Positions 15,897-23,492 of a DNA stretch of 36,304 nucleotides are shown piece after piece (position 1 is the stretch's first letter; each line of letters begins with the position of its first letter). Origin of the DNA: Candidatus Levyibacteriota bacterium (GTDB lineage Bacteria > Patescibacteriota > Microgenomatia > Levybacterales > UBA12049). The stretch lies in NCBI GenBank assembly GCA_013816255.1, contig JACDET010000013.1:1-36304 (forward strand), read 5' to 3'. Position numbers and translations under genes: made by a program. The notes below the pieces were generated by a model that ran no database searches, was not told where the DNA came from, and was given only the letters and a program-made list of their open reading frames with translations.

Positions 15897-16850
15897 TTAC
15901 TTTGCAATTTCCTTAAGAATAGACTTATCACTTCTGACGAATAATCTCTTGGCTTTATACCTCGCATGGTTTACCCGTTCCATCCGCGCAAATGCCAGTA
16001 AAAACCCTTTGATAAAGACAAAGTCGCGTCTGCCAACAGCTTTTAGGAGGTGATATGGTAGCCACAGGACATGGGATGCAAGCAGGCTACGGTCTGTGAT
16101 ATTTTTCCAGATAAAGAGGAATTGATTTCTGTACGCGATTTTTTGAATATGTTTTGGTTTGAATTTGGTTTTGATAGCACCTTCTTCATGTTCATGAACA
16201 ACTAAGCTTTTGGGTTCAAAAACGACCTTATATCCTGATTTGAGTGCTCTATACGAAAGGTCAATATCTTCCCAGTAAAAAGGATTGAAGAGATTGTCTA
16301 GACCACCAATTCTATCCCAAATACTCCGTCTGAAAGCACTACTTCCGCCACTTGCCCAAAGCGTATTTGTTTTGGTCACATCTCCTGCTTTGTGATGTAA
16401 AAATCCCCGTGCCCAATACCCAACTGCACGGCCACGGAGAACAGTCTTATCAATTTCGATACTCTCATCCATGCATCCAACAGCAAATACTTTCTCATCA
16501 GCAAAATGCGCAAGAAGCGGTGCCAAAAAATCTTTATATGGACGGACATCTGAATTGAAGAGAATAAGAATATCCCCAGTTGCCATTTTGACACCCCGAT
16601 TCACGTTCTTTGAAAAGCCTGAATCTTCTTTTTTTGTATTCTCAATTGTCTTTCCGGTTATGTGAGAATCTTTGATGCTCTTTATAAAGTCCGCTATAAC
16701 TTCACTTGATTTATCAGTTGATGGATCATTGGGAATGATAATTTCGACCTTACCATCTTTATATCCCTTCATTGCCGCAAGCACATGCGGAAGGTTCTTT
16801 TGCAAGATTTTTTCTCCGTTATAATTTGGAATAATAATACTGATATTCAT
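15897..16850 (-). CDS. GT2 family glycosyltransferase
   Basis: 317 residues from the ATG at 16850. An ATG two codons upstream (16856) is possible, but a TATAAT (16858-16863) lies seven bases before 16850, which fits the start rule seen elsewhere in the window. ISIIIPNYNGEKILQKNLPH, then IIIPNDPSTDKSSEV (the usual VVDNgStD is altered to PNDPSTD), NVNRGVKMATGDILILFNSD (DxD-like), GGSSAFRRSIWDRIGGLDNL, and FYWEDIDLSYRALKSGYKV. The basic C-terminus may touch the membrane. It follows the small membrane protein by nine bases. Confidence 0.87.
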   Translation of the reverse strand: MNISIIIPNYNGEKILQKNLPHVLAAMKGYKDGKVEIIIPNDPSTDKSSEVIADFIKSIKDSHITGKTIENTKKEDSGFSKNVNRGVKMATGDILILFNSDVRPYKDFLAPLLAHFADEKVFAVGCMDESIEIDKTVLRGRAVGYWARGFLHHKAGDVTKTNTLWASGGSSAFRRSIWDRIGGLDNLFNPFYWEDIDLSYRALKSGYKVVFEPKSLVVHEHEEGAIKTKFKPKHIQKIAYRNQFLFIWKNITDRSLLASHVLWLPYHLLKAVGRRDFVFIKGFLLAFARMERVNHARYKAKRLFVRSDKSILKEIAK

Positions 16851-16858
16851 AGACATGA

Positions 16859-17119
16859 TTATACGCTAAAAAGATACAGTGACAAAACGATGCCTAAGCT
16901 TGCAAAAAGTATATATTCAATAACGACCCATAAATGCAATTCGTGGTGAACATAATGATGCAGGAGCGACCAAAGGAAATAACATGTCGCAGTCATCGCA
17001 ATCAAAAGTGCCTGTAACTTACTGTCAGAATCATTAAGGGCAATAAGAATAAGTCCCAATGTAAATATAAGAACAGTCACGGCGTAATACCAAAGGTGAC
17101 GGCGGATATTTATCATCAT
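16859..17119 (-). CDS. Small three-helix membrane protein, unknown function
   Basis: 86 residues with hydrophobic segments near 11-28 (YYAVTVLIFTLGLILIA), 36-54 (ALLIAMTATCYFLWSLL) and 62-85 (LWVVIEYILFASLGIVLSLY). A His-rich patch HHYVHHELH separates the second and third. The start overlaps the CAP gene stop by one base (TAATG); the next in-frame ATG is one codon later. It sits between the CAP gene and a GT2, so it is coupled to cell-surface genes. I recognise no family. Confidence 0.72.
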   Translation of the reverse strand: MMINIRRHLWYYAVTVLIFTLGLILIALNDSDSKLQALLIAMTATCYFLWSLLHHYVHHELHLWVVIEYILFASLGIVLSLYLFSV

Positions 17120-18009
17120 TATAAGATAACCCCTTTCCCAATAATTATACCAGCGATCAAGATAAAGGCGAGAAAGAGGATGTGATCAATATTGTGCGAG
17201 AAAGCACGGACAATCTTTCTGCGCTCAATAATGACAGCATCAAGCACAAGAATGACAATAAAGAATACGAGCAAAATATAGGAAGTGTTTCTTTTGGCTG
17301 TGTCTGTATCGATAAGTGGATTACTTTGTACTGCCGCGACACCAGCATATGGCTGAGATTCTTGGATTAATCCGCTAGCAACTGGCGTTTGTGTTGGAGT
17401 CGGATTTACTTGTGTACCTGCGACTGTGTCCTCCGCTTCTTTTGTTTCATAAGGACTGCCAAACATTTGCACAACCAATACTGTTTCTGAACCAGTGAGT
17501 GCTCCAGGAAGTACTGCAAATCCAATATCTGTATAATTTGGTGACAACAAGTTTTCTCGATGTGTTGGACTCTCCATCCACGCATCAACGACTTCCGTAC
17601 TACTATCAAATCCCCGTGCGAGATTTTCTCCAGCATACAGATATTGATATCCTGAATCTTTAATGAAAACCCACGGTGTCGTCCCATCTGGTGCCACATG
17701 CGCCCAATAATCCTGCGCGAACATATGTTTCGCTTTTTGGCCAGCTGCAACGGATAACTCTTTATTTAATGTAAGCGGCGCGAGCCCATTGGATTGACGC
17801 TTGAGATTGGTATACGTGACAAGATCTTGTACTGATATGCTCACCGAATCACCAAGAACAGCAGGATACTGTTTCTCAACTCCAGTTATGGTAATGAGCC
17901 CCGAAAGTAAGAAAGCGACAACTAAAAGAAGTACTTCATAATGTAAAACCTTGGAACGGTGATTATTTGATTGACGTGGAACAAATAAATGATGGAGAAA
18001 GTTCTTCAT
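17119..18009 (-). CDS. CAP (SCP/PR-1) domain membrane-anchored protein
   Basis: 296 residues. An N-terminal membrane helix (about 25-45) is followed by an extracytoplasmic CAP domain (about 58-190). It has TNLKRQSNGLAPLTLNKELS, AAGQKAKHMFAQDYWAHVAP (the CAP His), YAGENLARGF (Glu), WMESPTHRENLLSPNYTDIG (His) and VLVVQMFG. A Pro/Thr linker (PTPTQTP) and two C-terminal helices (about 240-260 and 275-294) follow. Bacterial CAP proteins are secreted, with roles at the cell surface that are mostly unproven. Its extended -10 (18019-18024) lies nine bases before the ATG. It leads the unit with the small membrane protein and GT2 genes. Confidence 0.88.
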   Translation of the reverse strand: MKNFLHHLFVPRQSNNHRSKVLHYEVLLLVVAFLLSGLITITGVEKQYPAVLGDSVSISVQDLVTYTNLKRQSNGLAPLTLNKELSVAAGQKAKHMFAQDYWAHVAPDGTTPWVFIKDSGYQYLYAGENLARGFDSSTEVVDAWMESPTHRENLLSPNYTDIGFAVLPGALTGSETVLVVQMFGSPYETKEAEDTVAGTQVNPTPTQTPVASGLIQESQPYAGVAAVQSNPLIDTDTAKRNTSYILLVFFIVILVLDAVIIERRKIVRAFSHNIDHILFLAFILIAGIIIGKGVIL

Positions 18010-18018
18010 GCTTTATAA

Positions 18019-18028
18019 AGTATAGCAA
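18019..18028 (-). promoter_or_regulatory. Extended -10 promoter of the CAP gene
   Basis: TTTGC precedes TATACT (minus strand, 18024-18019), nine bases before the ATG at 18009. The 15-base string around it is identical to that before the gene at 2814. Confidence 0.55.
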
Positions 18029-18088
18029 ATACAGGTGGCATGTTATATTGTTGAATTGTTCAATTGGTAGACAAATGATTCTTCATCT

Positions 18089-18406
18089 TTATGCATAGAC
18101 TGCGTCTACTGGCTCACCAACTTTTTTGCCGTTAACTGGGATTTGGAGCAATTGGCCTAAAGTGTTTGCAATTGTAATCCCAACCCGCAGACCAGTAAAT
18201 GACCCCGGACCTGCATGCACGTTGATTGCAGTAAGATCTTTCAGCTGCAATGCATGATCTGCAAGCAACGATTGAATCATCGGAATCACAATCTGTCCAC
18301 GACGGTGATTGGGAACTTGTCTGCGTTCATCCTTCTTACCATCAATTTCCAAACCAATCACAATCTCTTTATTATTTGATGTATCAATATGTAAAATTAT
18401 TTTCAT
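18089..18406 (-). CDS. tsaB: TsaB, half-length form
   Basis: 105 residues from the ATG at 18406 (an in-frame ATG two codons upstream is less likely). IILHIDTSNNKEIVIGL is the N-terminal ASKHA strand pair. HRRGQIVIPMIQSLLADHAL and INVHAGPGSFTGLRVGITIA are the TsaB signature. TsaB is the partner of TsaD in making N6-threonylcarbamoyl-adenosine at tRNA position 37. Typical TsaB is about 220-240 residues; only the N-terminal lobe, which carries the dimer interface, is present, and the frame ends cleanly with no homologous continuation. tsaC and tsaE lie nearby; tsaD is not in the window. Confidence 0.87.
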   Translation of the reverse strand: MKIILHIDTSNNKEIVIGLEIDGKKDERRQVPNHRRGQIVIPMIQSLLADHALQLKDLTAINVHAGPGSFTGLRVGITIANTLGQLLQIPVNGKKVGEPVDAVYA

Positions 18407-18419
18407 AATCACAGTTACG

Positions 18420-18484
18420 TGTCATTCTGAATGAAATGAAGAATCTCACAGATATGAGATCCTTCGCTAACGCTCAGGATGACA
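18420..18484. repeat. Palindromic TGTCATTCTGAA...CTCAGGATGACA element
   Basis: Sixty-five bases: TGTCATTCTGAATGAAATGA, AGAATCTCACAGATATGAGA, TCCTTCGCTAACGCTCAGGA, TGACA. It shares the right half almost exactly with 15804-15870. It lies between tsaC and tsaB. Confidence 0.87.
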
Positions 18485-18495
18485 AAATACTATTT

Positions 18496-19065
18496 CTAAA
18501 CCAGAACCGCTCCCTGTCTCAAAATCTTCCAGGGCTTCTCAACAACTGAAATAACAGTTGATGCTTCTTTGGAAAATGTTTCTCCCGGTACGACGTAATC
18601 AACTAATTGTACCAATTCTGGATCAAGATCTTCAAATCTGTATGGAGTCGTTGACCCGGAAAAATTAGCTGAAGAACCAATGATAGGAACTCCTACGGCA
18701 TCGATTATCTGTAATGTCGTTACATGATTTGGTACTCGGACACCTAAGGTATCCCCGCTTCTTACCATTTGCGGTATCTTTTCTGGATAACATGGTAAAA
18801 CAATCGTTAAGCCACCCGGCCAGAAAGGTTTGATCAGTTTTTGGATAACTTCATCATCAATGGGCTTAAGATATGGTTCAATCATTTGCAAACTTGAAGC
18901 AAGAACAGGAGTTGCTTGTATCACAGGTCGTCTCCGCAATGTAAATAACCGCCTCACAGCATCTTCATCATCCATCCGGCAACCGATACCAAATGCAGTA
19001 TCCGTTGGGAAAATCACAATTCCTCCATTTTTCAGTATCTGAGCAGCTTTTTTAATTGCATCCAT
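18496..19065 (-). CDS. tsaC: L-threonylcarbamoyladenylate synthase (TsaC/YwlC)
   Basis: 189 residues, the size of the single-domain TsaC type. AAQILKNGGIVIFPTDTAFG, IGCRMDDEDAVRRLFTLRRR, KPFWPGGLTIVLP, GVRVPNHVTTLQII, PIIGSSANFSGSTTP. These are the YrdC-domain markers for binding tRNA-free threonylcarbamoyl-AMP and its substrates. It uses Thr, bicarbonate and ATP to make TC-AMP for t6A37. A -10 TATGAT lies 11 bases before the ATG. It precedes tsaB in the same direction across a palindromic repeat. Confidence 0.93.
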   Translation of the reverse strand: MDAIKKAAQILKNGGIVIFPTDTAFGIGCRMDDEDAVRRLFTLRRRPVIQATPVLASSLQMIEPYLKPIDDEVIQKLIKPFWPGGLTIVLPCYPEKIPQMVRSGDTLGVRVPNHVTTLQIIDAVGVPIIGSSANFSGSTTPYRFEDLDPELVQLVDYVVPGETFSKEASTVISVVEKPWKILRQGAVLV

Positions 19066-19076
19066 AGAGACATTTT

Positions 19077-19082
19077 ATCATA
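19077..19082 (-). promoter_or_regulatory. -10 of the tsaC gene
   Basis: TATGAT on the minus strand, 11 bases before the tsaC ATG, predicting a leader of about four bases. No -35 is obvious. Confidence 0.4.
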
Positions 19083-19103
19083 CACATTGATTTGGGAAAA
19101 AAG

Positions 19104-19133
19104 TTGACAAGTCCATCACATCCCATCTATTCT
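19104..19133 (+). promoter_or_regulatory. Promoter of the Cys-repeat protein gene
   Basis: A perfect TTGACA (19104-19109), 18-base spacer, then TATTCT (19128-19133), 13 bases before the ATG at 19147. A TAATAT closer to the start (19134-19139) is an alternative -10 but is too far from the -35. Confidence 0.45.
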
Positions 19134-19146
19134 TAATATAAGACTT

Positions 19147-19746
19147 ATGGAACAATCACAAGAAACAGCCACGTCGTATTACAACCATTCACGGAAGCGC
19201 TCATTCTTTTTTTCCCGTTTAATTGTCATCTTTTCAATGCTCATTTTGGTCATCGCTTTGGGGATTAATATAACAGTTCTTTATTCGGAAGAGCGTACAA
19301 GCGCAACCACGCGCGCATCTGCGGGAGACAGTCAATCTAACTTACCAGCGCTTCCAAAAGGTTGCGAATACCAATCGAAAGAGAAAGGAGTTATTGTCGT
19401 TTGTCCGACAGCTACTCCTGAACTATCACCGACCCTTGCCGCAAATCCTAAATTTCCTATTTCAGTTGAATTACCAGAGCTTCCTGCACCATGTGATTAC
19501 GAAGCATCAGGAGATGGACTCGCTGTTACATGCACGTCAGCGGCTGCAGTTATCCCAACCGTTCCAGTAAGGACCTTGACATCATGTATTGCTGGAACTG
19601 AAAAAGATACACTCATATGCCACGAAGCATCCAATGAAAAAGTACTCGTTCCCCTCCCACCATTACCAAAAGGCTGTGAATATCAATTGGTAGCAAAAAA
19701 CTATTTCATCAGCTGCAAAGCGAGTAGCACAGAGGTACAGAATTAA
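19147..19746 (+). CDS. Membrane-anchored protein with Cys-pair repeats, unknown
   Basis: 199 residues. A polar N-terminus of 20 residues, one membrane helix (about 22-46, FFFSRLIVIFSMLILVIALG), then an external domain. That domain holds three copies of a unit LPxLPxxC[ED]Yx(11)C: NLPALPKGCEYQSKEKGVIV then VC; ELPELPAPCDYEASGDGLAV then TC; PLPPLPKGCEYQLVAKNYFI then SC. A degenerate fourth pair is CIAGTEKDTLIC. In the three good copies the Cys pair is separated by exactly 12 residues, as for a disulfide-closed beta hairpin. I recognise no family. It is convergent with tsaE, and their stops interlock as TTAA. Confidence 0.78.
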   Translation: MEQSQETATSYYNHSRKRSFFFSRLIVIFSMLILVIALGINITVLYSEERTSATTRASAGDSQSNLPALPKGCEYQSKEKGVIVVCPTATPELSPTLAANPKFPISVELPELPAPCDYEASGDGLAVTCTSAAAVIPTVPVRTLTSCIAGTEKDTLICHEASNEKVLVPLPPLPKGCEYQLVAKNYFISCKASSTEVQN

Positions 19747-20192
19747 GTGGAAAACGTGATACTTCTTTTATCATCCATCATATATTCAAAATAAATATCA
19801 ATTTTATCTTTAGGTAAAAGGTTTTCGATTTTTTCAGGCCATTCAATGGCAACGATATTTTCTTTTTCACCTAGTAGTTCAAAAAGACCCAGTCCTTCCA
19901 CATCTCGCTCATTCTCAATCCGATAAAGATCCACATGATATAAATTTTGAATTGCTTTCCCCTTTCCCCTTTCCTCTTCACCCTGCATAACATATGTTCG
20001 CATAATAATAAACGTTGGAGAAATGATATTTCTTTTGATACCCAAGCCTTTTGCAAAACCTTGCATAAATGTGGTTTTGCCTGAACCTAAGTCACCATGA
20101 AGCGCAAGTACTTCCCCACCGTTGAGTGATTGTGCTAATTCTGATCCTAGCTTTTGCGTTTGTTCAAAACTTTCTGTAATAATCTTTTTCAT
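19743..20192 (-). CDS. tsaE: TsaE, tRNA t6A biosynthesis ATPase
   Basis: 149 residues from the ATG at 20192; reading further upstream would run into a dispersed repeat. The Walker A is LHGDLGSGKTTFMQGFAKGL, followed by ISPTFIIMRTY (switch region), NLYHVDLYRI and IVAIEWPEKI (Walker B-like). This is the complete TsaE pattern. It is the ATPase that turns over the TsaB-TsaD complex in bacterial t6A synthesis. An 11-residue Glu/Lys/Gly-rich insert (MQGEEERGKGK) lies near residue 72. tsaC and tsaB are close by on the same strand. Confidence 0.92.
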   Translation of the reverse strand: MKKIITESFEQTQKLGSELAQSLNGGEVLALHGDLGSGKTTFMQGFAKGLGIKRNIISPTFIIMRTYVMQGEEERGKGKAIQNLYHVDLYRIENERDVEGLGLFELLGEKENIVAIEWPEKIENLLPKDKIDIYFEYMMDDKRSITFST

Positions 20193-20197
20193 ACATA

Positions 20198-20241
20198 GAG
20201 ATTGCTTCGTCAACCACTATCGTGGTTTTTTCGCAATGACA
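20198..20241. repeat. GAGATTGCTTCGTC...CGCAATGACA element with hairpin
   Basis: The right half of a TTGCGA-type element. GAGATTGCTTCGTC is followed by a short hairpin, AACCACTATCGTGGTT (20212-20227), and TCGCAATGACA. The left-half copy is at 10430-10458. It lies between the lamin-tail gene and tsaE. Confidence 0.7.
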
Positions 20242-20242
20242 A

Positions 20243-21103
20243 CTAAGAAACTTTCCGCATCTTTTTTACGATAAGTAGTATAGCACAGGCAATCATAAAC
20301 GCTGCTCCAAACAATGTGGCGACTGCGGGCGTATTGGATGCACTTTTTACTTTGACAGGGATCGAAGGCAAAGGAATTCTTGTGGGTGCTGCTGTGGTAT
20401 TCATACCAAGAATAGCCGTCGGGTACGCTCCGCTCGTTGCTATCTTGGCTTTGGCCGAAGCACTTGCAGCTCGTAGTGTGGGTGAAGCTTTGGGAAGCGT
20501 GAGAGAAGGAATACGTGTAGCTCTCACGGTAGGCGCAGCCGTATTAGAGGCGCGGGTAGTAGCTATTGGTTCTTTTGTCGCGACAGGTTGTTTGGTTGGC
20601 GTTTCGGTTGGTTGCGGTGTTGGTGTGACAGTTGGCCTTGGACCACTGTTAGGGCTGCCGCGTGTGGTAGTTGAGAGGTAATGAAAGGTTCCATTCACAT
20701 CAGGAGTCCGTCCCATTGTGACGTCATATCCTGGACCGTCAGAATAGGATAATTGGTCAACCATTGTTCCGTCAAATTTGAAAAGCACGATGGTGTCCCC
20801 AGAATTATTAAACATTGAAGCGCTGAGTTCGATAAAATAATGCTGACTTGTATTGCCCTGAAGAACCGTGTCCAAACTCTTTTTGGCACTGCCTATATCA
20901 TTTGCAAAATCCGTATCATCATCAATCCAATAACTTTTCAACTCACTCGCATCTGTCACATAGAACTCCACCCATTCCTTTCCCCCTGCGCTTGGATGCA
21001 CCAACACTTCATTGAGAACCACTGGACTGGCAGCATATGTTTTTGCTGGGACTAACACCAGTATCACAAGAAGAGACACTACTATGAAGAGACGAGAATA
21101 CAT
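20243..21103 (-). CDS. Lamin-tail domain surface protein, C-terminally anchored
   Basis: 286 residues from the ATG at 21103. Signal peptide (about 1-24, LLVILVLVPAKTYA) and then a lamin-tail (LTD) domain, about 25-135: VVLNEVLVHPSAGGKEWVEF, NNSGDTIVLFKFDGTMVDQL. Next comes a long Pro/Thr/Ala linker (about 140-245; PTPTP and TPTKQ units) and a C-terminal helix (VATLFGAAFMIACAILLIV) with a basic tail. This gives a surface domain on a stalk. LTDs in bacteria occur in secreted proteins and may bind polymers or nucleic acid; the role here is unknown. A -10 TATGAT lies nine bases before the start. Confidence 0.87.
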   Translation of the reverse strand: MYSRLFIVVSLLVILVLVPAKTYAASPVVLNEVLVHPSAGGKEWVEFYVTDASELKSYWIDDDTDFANDIGSAKKSLDTVLQGNTSQHYFIELSASMFNNSGDTIVLFKFDGTMVDQLSYSDGPGYDVTMGRTPDVNGTFHYLSTTTRGSPNSGPRPTVTPTPQPTETPTKQPVATKEPIATTRASNTAAPTVRATRIPSLTLPKASPTLRAASASAKAKIATSGAYPTAILGMNTTAAPTRIPLPSIPVKVKSASNTPAVATLFGAAFMIACAILLIVKKMRKVS

Positions 21104-21112
21104 GGTAACTAA

Positions 21113-21141
21113 ATCATACAACAGAAGAGGAGAAAAGTCAG
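21113..21141 (-). promoter_or_regulatory. Promoter of the lamin-tail gene
   Basis: On the minus strand CTGACT, 17-base spacer and TATGAT (21118-21113), nine bases before the ATG at 21103. It predicts a leader of two to three bases. Confidence 0.45.
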
Positions 21142-21163
21142 CAGAGAGTTTTCGAAATTAATT

Positions 21164-21195
21164 CTAAACGCTAGACGCTAGAACCTAGACGCTAG
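21164..21195. repeat. Short tandem CTAGACG repeat
   Basis: Four imperfect heptamers CTAAACG, CTAGACG, CTAGAAC, CTAGACG, then CTAG. They overlap the stop codon of the C39 hydrolase gene on the minus strand. Confidence 0.6.
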
Positions 21196-22403
21196 CCATT
21201 ATAATACCCATATTGGAAGATCTGACCGGTCGTATAATAATCGCTAAAGTTAAGGTCTGCACCGTTCCAAGGATCATGCATGACGTAATTACCATTTGAT
21301 CCGCTCTTGAGAACTATGAAATGTGTTCCAAATGGTCCCGCTTTGACACCGACAATGACAGGTTCTCCACTTGCCAATTTACTGTCAATGCCACTTGTTC
21401 CTGAACCCCAAACAGAGGTAAATCTACCACCTGCCCATGGAATCAATGTGTACGCGGTATTTGAGAAGAAATATGAACCGTTACTAGCAACTGTTGCAGG
21501 GGTCACGTCCTGACCTTTTTTCTTCATAATCATAGCCATTGAGGAGATAAGACATCCAACTTCCCATACTTGTTCGCTTGAAGATCCCATCATAGTATTT
21601 CCCCAACGAGAATCGCGTTGATTAAAATACCAACCATCTGCACTACTTTGTGGAGCGATAATTGAACCACCAGAACCCACTCGTGAGCGGGCATATGACT
21701 TCATTGAACTCACTTGTGCCTTCGCATCTCCTAATAATTTTTGGTAATGTGCCTCATCATTTTTGGTGGTAGCGAGCAGACTTTTCTTGGTGTCTTTATC
21801 ACGATCAAGCTGTGCAGTATACCCTTCAAGCTGTTTACTTAAGTCTTGTACTTTTTTCTTTTTATTTTCAAGAATTGTTTTCTGATTGGCATAATCGTTG
21901 CGTGCTTGTTGCGTATCATATAAAAGCTGTCTATCGTGGCTTTGGACGATTTTAAGATAATTTGAACGAGAGACAAGATCAGTGAAATTACCTGAAGCAA
22001 CTAATACTTGCAGTTCTTTTGCATCCCCAGCCTGATACGTAGCGACAATTCTGTTAAGTAATACTTTGGTCACATTATCCAAAGACCCTTCAAGATTGGA
22101 CATGCGCTTGCCTGCTGATTCAATATCAAGCGTGATATCCATCATTTCTTTTTGCGTTGCATTGATGCGGTATTCTGTAAGCGTAATTTGACTATCCATT
22201 GCCTCAATTTGTGAAGAGAGGGAATTACCCTGTGACTTCAAAGCACTTACTTTACCTTCAAGTTCACGAATCCGGCTATTAAGCTCTTGTACTTGCTGCG
22301 CTTCATTTGCTGATGATTGCTTGGTTGCTGTTTGCGAATACACAAAAGCAGCACTTAATCCAAAACCAAATAACGCGATAATAAATATACTAAGTTTTTT
22401 CAT
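21192..22403 (-). CDS. Coiled-coil secreted hydrolase with C39-like peptidase domain
   Basis: 403 residues. Signal peptide (1-24, IFIIALFGFGLSAAFVYSQ). A long coiled coil (about 33-250) is in two parts split by RIVATYQAGDAKELQVLVAS then GNFTDLVSRSNYLK. This is the CwlO/PcsB/EnvC-type coiled-coil module that docks on FtsX. The C-terminal domain (about 262-403) is C39-like: WYFNQRDSRWGNTMMG, EVGCLISSMAMIMKKKG with the catalytic Cys, HFIVLKSGSNGNYVMHDPWN with His and Asp. It is probably a peptidoglycan peptidase activated by FtsEX. ftsX and ftsE lie directly upstream in the same direction. CwlO/PcsB relatives carry NlpC/P60 or CHAP instead of C39. Confidence 0.87.
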   Translation of the reverse strand: MKKLSIFIIALFGFGLSAAFVYSQTATKQSSANEAQQVQELNSRIRELEGKVSALKSQGNSLSSQIEAMDSQITLTEYRINATQKEMMDITLDIESAGKRMSNLEGSLDNVTKVLLNRIVATYQAGDAKELQVLVASGNFTDLVSRSNYLKIVQSHDRQLLYDTQQARNDYANQKTILENKKKKVQDLSKQLEGYTAQLDRDKDTKKSLLATTKNDEAHYQKLLGDAKAQVSSMKSYARSRVGSGGSIIAPQSSADGWYFNQRDSRWGNTMMGSSSEQVWEVGCLISSMAMIMKKKGQDVTPATVASNGSYFFSNTAYTLIPWAGGRFTSVWGSGTSGIDSKLASGEPVIVGVKAGPFGTHFIVLKSGSNGNYVMHDPWNGADLNFSDYYTTGQIFQYGYYNG

Positions 22404-22414
22404 AATTTACCCTT

Positions 22415-22504
22415 TGTCATCCCGACCGTAGTGGAGGGATCTCATACCACTATGTTGTTTCAAAGTTGAGTGAATGAGATTTCTCGACTTCGCTCGAAAT
22501 GACA
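22415..22504. repeat. Palindromic TGTCAT...ATGACA element, 'TGGAGGGATCTC' type
   Basis: Ninety bases with ends TGTCATCCCGACCGTAGTGG and TCTCGACTTCGCTCGAAATG then ACA. It is a near copy of 7091-7181. It separates ftsX from the coiled-coil hydrolase gene and begins 11 bases before that ATG. Confidence 0.85.
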
Positions 22505-22505
22505 A

Positions 22506-23372
22506 TTATTTAAGATACCGAAGTACGGCAAGTGAGCTTGCAAGGACGCCGAGTAATACAGCTATGAGTAGCTCTATACCCAAAAGACCTATCAAGAATA
22601 CCGGTGATACAGGCAGAATCGGAATCCCTTTCAAAAAGGTTTCGAGATATGGCGTAGCATACAACAGGGCTCCTGAGGCAACAAGCCATCCGATAAGTGT
22701 CCCGAAGACTCCATAAAATATTCCCTCAAGAATAAATGGCCAGCGGATGTACCAATTGGTCGCTGAAAGAAGTTTCATGATCTCAATCTCCTCTTTCTTT
22801 TGCGAAACTTTAAATCCAATGACCGTCATCATAATAAAGACCGACACCAAAGCCAGTACAGCAATTAAGGTTATACCGATGATACGTATAGCATTTGTCC
22901 ATGACGCAAGCGTTGAAACAATATCTTTCTGATAAATTACCTCAGAAACATATGGTGAGGACTTCAATGTATTAGAGATAGGCTCAAGATCTTCAATCTT
23001 ATATGTCGAAATCTCAAGCGATGCAGGCAAAATGTCCTCGGTCACAAGATCCAAGAGAAGTGGATCATTCTTATTTTGCTCTTTGTAAATCTGTAATGCT
23101 TCTGTCTTTGAGACATACCTGGTTGATGCAATTTGTCCTGTCTGCTGGAGTTGCGCTTGCAATCCTTCAATATCTATGGACTTTGCTTCATCTTTAAAAA
23201 AGGCTGTTACTTGCGGTTTGGATTCGAAGTATTCGATAACAGCACTTGATCCGAAAACAAGAAAAGAGAAAATGGTAATCGACAGAAAGGTCAGCATCAT
23301 GATAAAGACCGCTGCCATTGACTGATACGGACTTCGTCTAATATGTTTTAATGTTGTATGTGTTGCTTTCAT
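22506..23372 (-). CDS. ftsX: Cell-division ABC permease FtsX
   Basis: 288 residues from the ATG at 23372, close to usual FtsX length. Basic N-terminus (THTTLKHIRRSPYQS), first helix (about 21-45), external domain (about 46-160) with KPQVTAFFKDEAKSIDIEGL and YVSKTEALQIYKEQNKNDPL, then three helices around 165-190, 215-240 and 262-285. KKEEIEIMKLLSATNWYIRW is the FtsX cytoplasmic loop. It pairs with FtsE to control a cell-wall hydrolase during division. Palindromic repeats flank it on both sides. Confidence 0.93.
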   Translation of the reverse strand: MKATHTTLKHIRRSPYQSMAAVFIMMLTFLSITIFSFLVFGSSAVIEYFESKPQVTAFFKDEAKSIDIEGLQAQLQQTGQIASTRYVSKTEALQIYKEQNKNDPLLLDLVTEDILPASLEISTYKIEDLEPISNTLKSSPYVSEVIYQKDIVSTLASWTNAIRIIGITLIAVLALVSVFIMMTVIGFKVSQKKEEIEIMKLLSATNWYIRWPFILEGIFYGVFGTLIGWLVASGALLYATPYLETFLKGIPILPVSPVFLIGLLGIELLIAVLLGVLASSLAVLRYLK

Positions 23373-23384
23373 ATTATTAAGATT

Positions 23385-23480
23385 TGTCATCCTCGCGAAG
23401 GCGGGGATCCAGAAATTACCATTCTAATGTCTCCATAATTAAATCATTTGAGCTGGATTCCCGCCTTCGCGGGAATGACA
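23385..23480. repeat. Palindromic TGTCATCC...GAATGACA element, 'CGCGAAGGCGGG' type
   Basis: Ninety-six bases. TGTCATCCTCGCGAAGGCGG, GGATCCAG at the left mirrors CTGGATTCCCGCC, TTCGCGGGAATGACA at the right. It is more GC-rich than its surroundings. It lies between ftsE and ftsX. The type resembles palindromes known from unrelated phyla. Confidence 0.87.
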
Positions 23481-23492
23481 CGGTACTACAAA

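Noticed and set aside
20316-20681. Plus-strand open frame of 121 codons opposite the lamin-tail gene
   Set aside because: It is antisense to the Pro/Thr/Ala-rich linker, whose codon bias leaves the opposite strand open. It has no start signal and its sequence is low-complexity Val/Gly/Ala.
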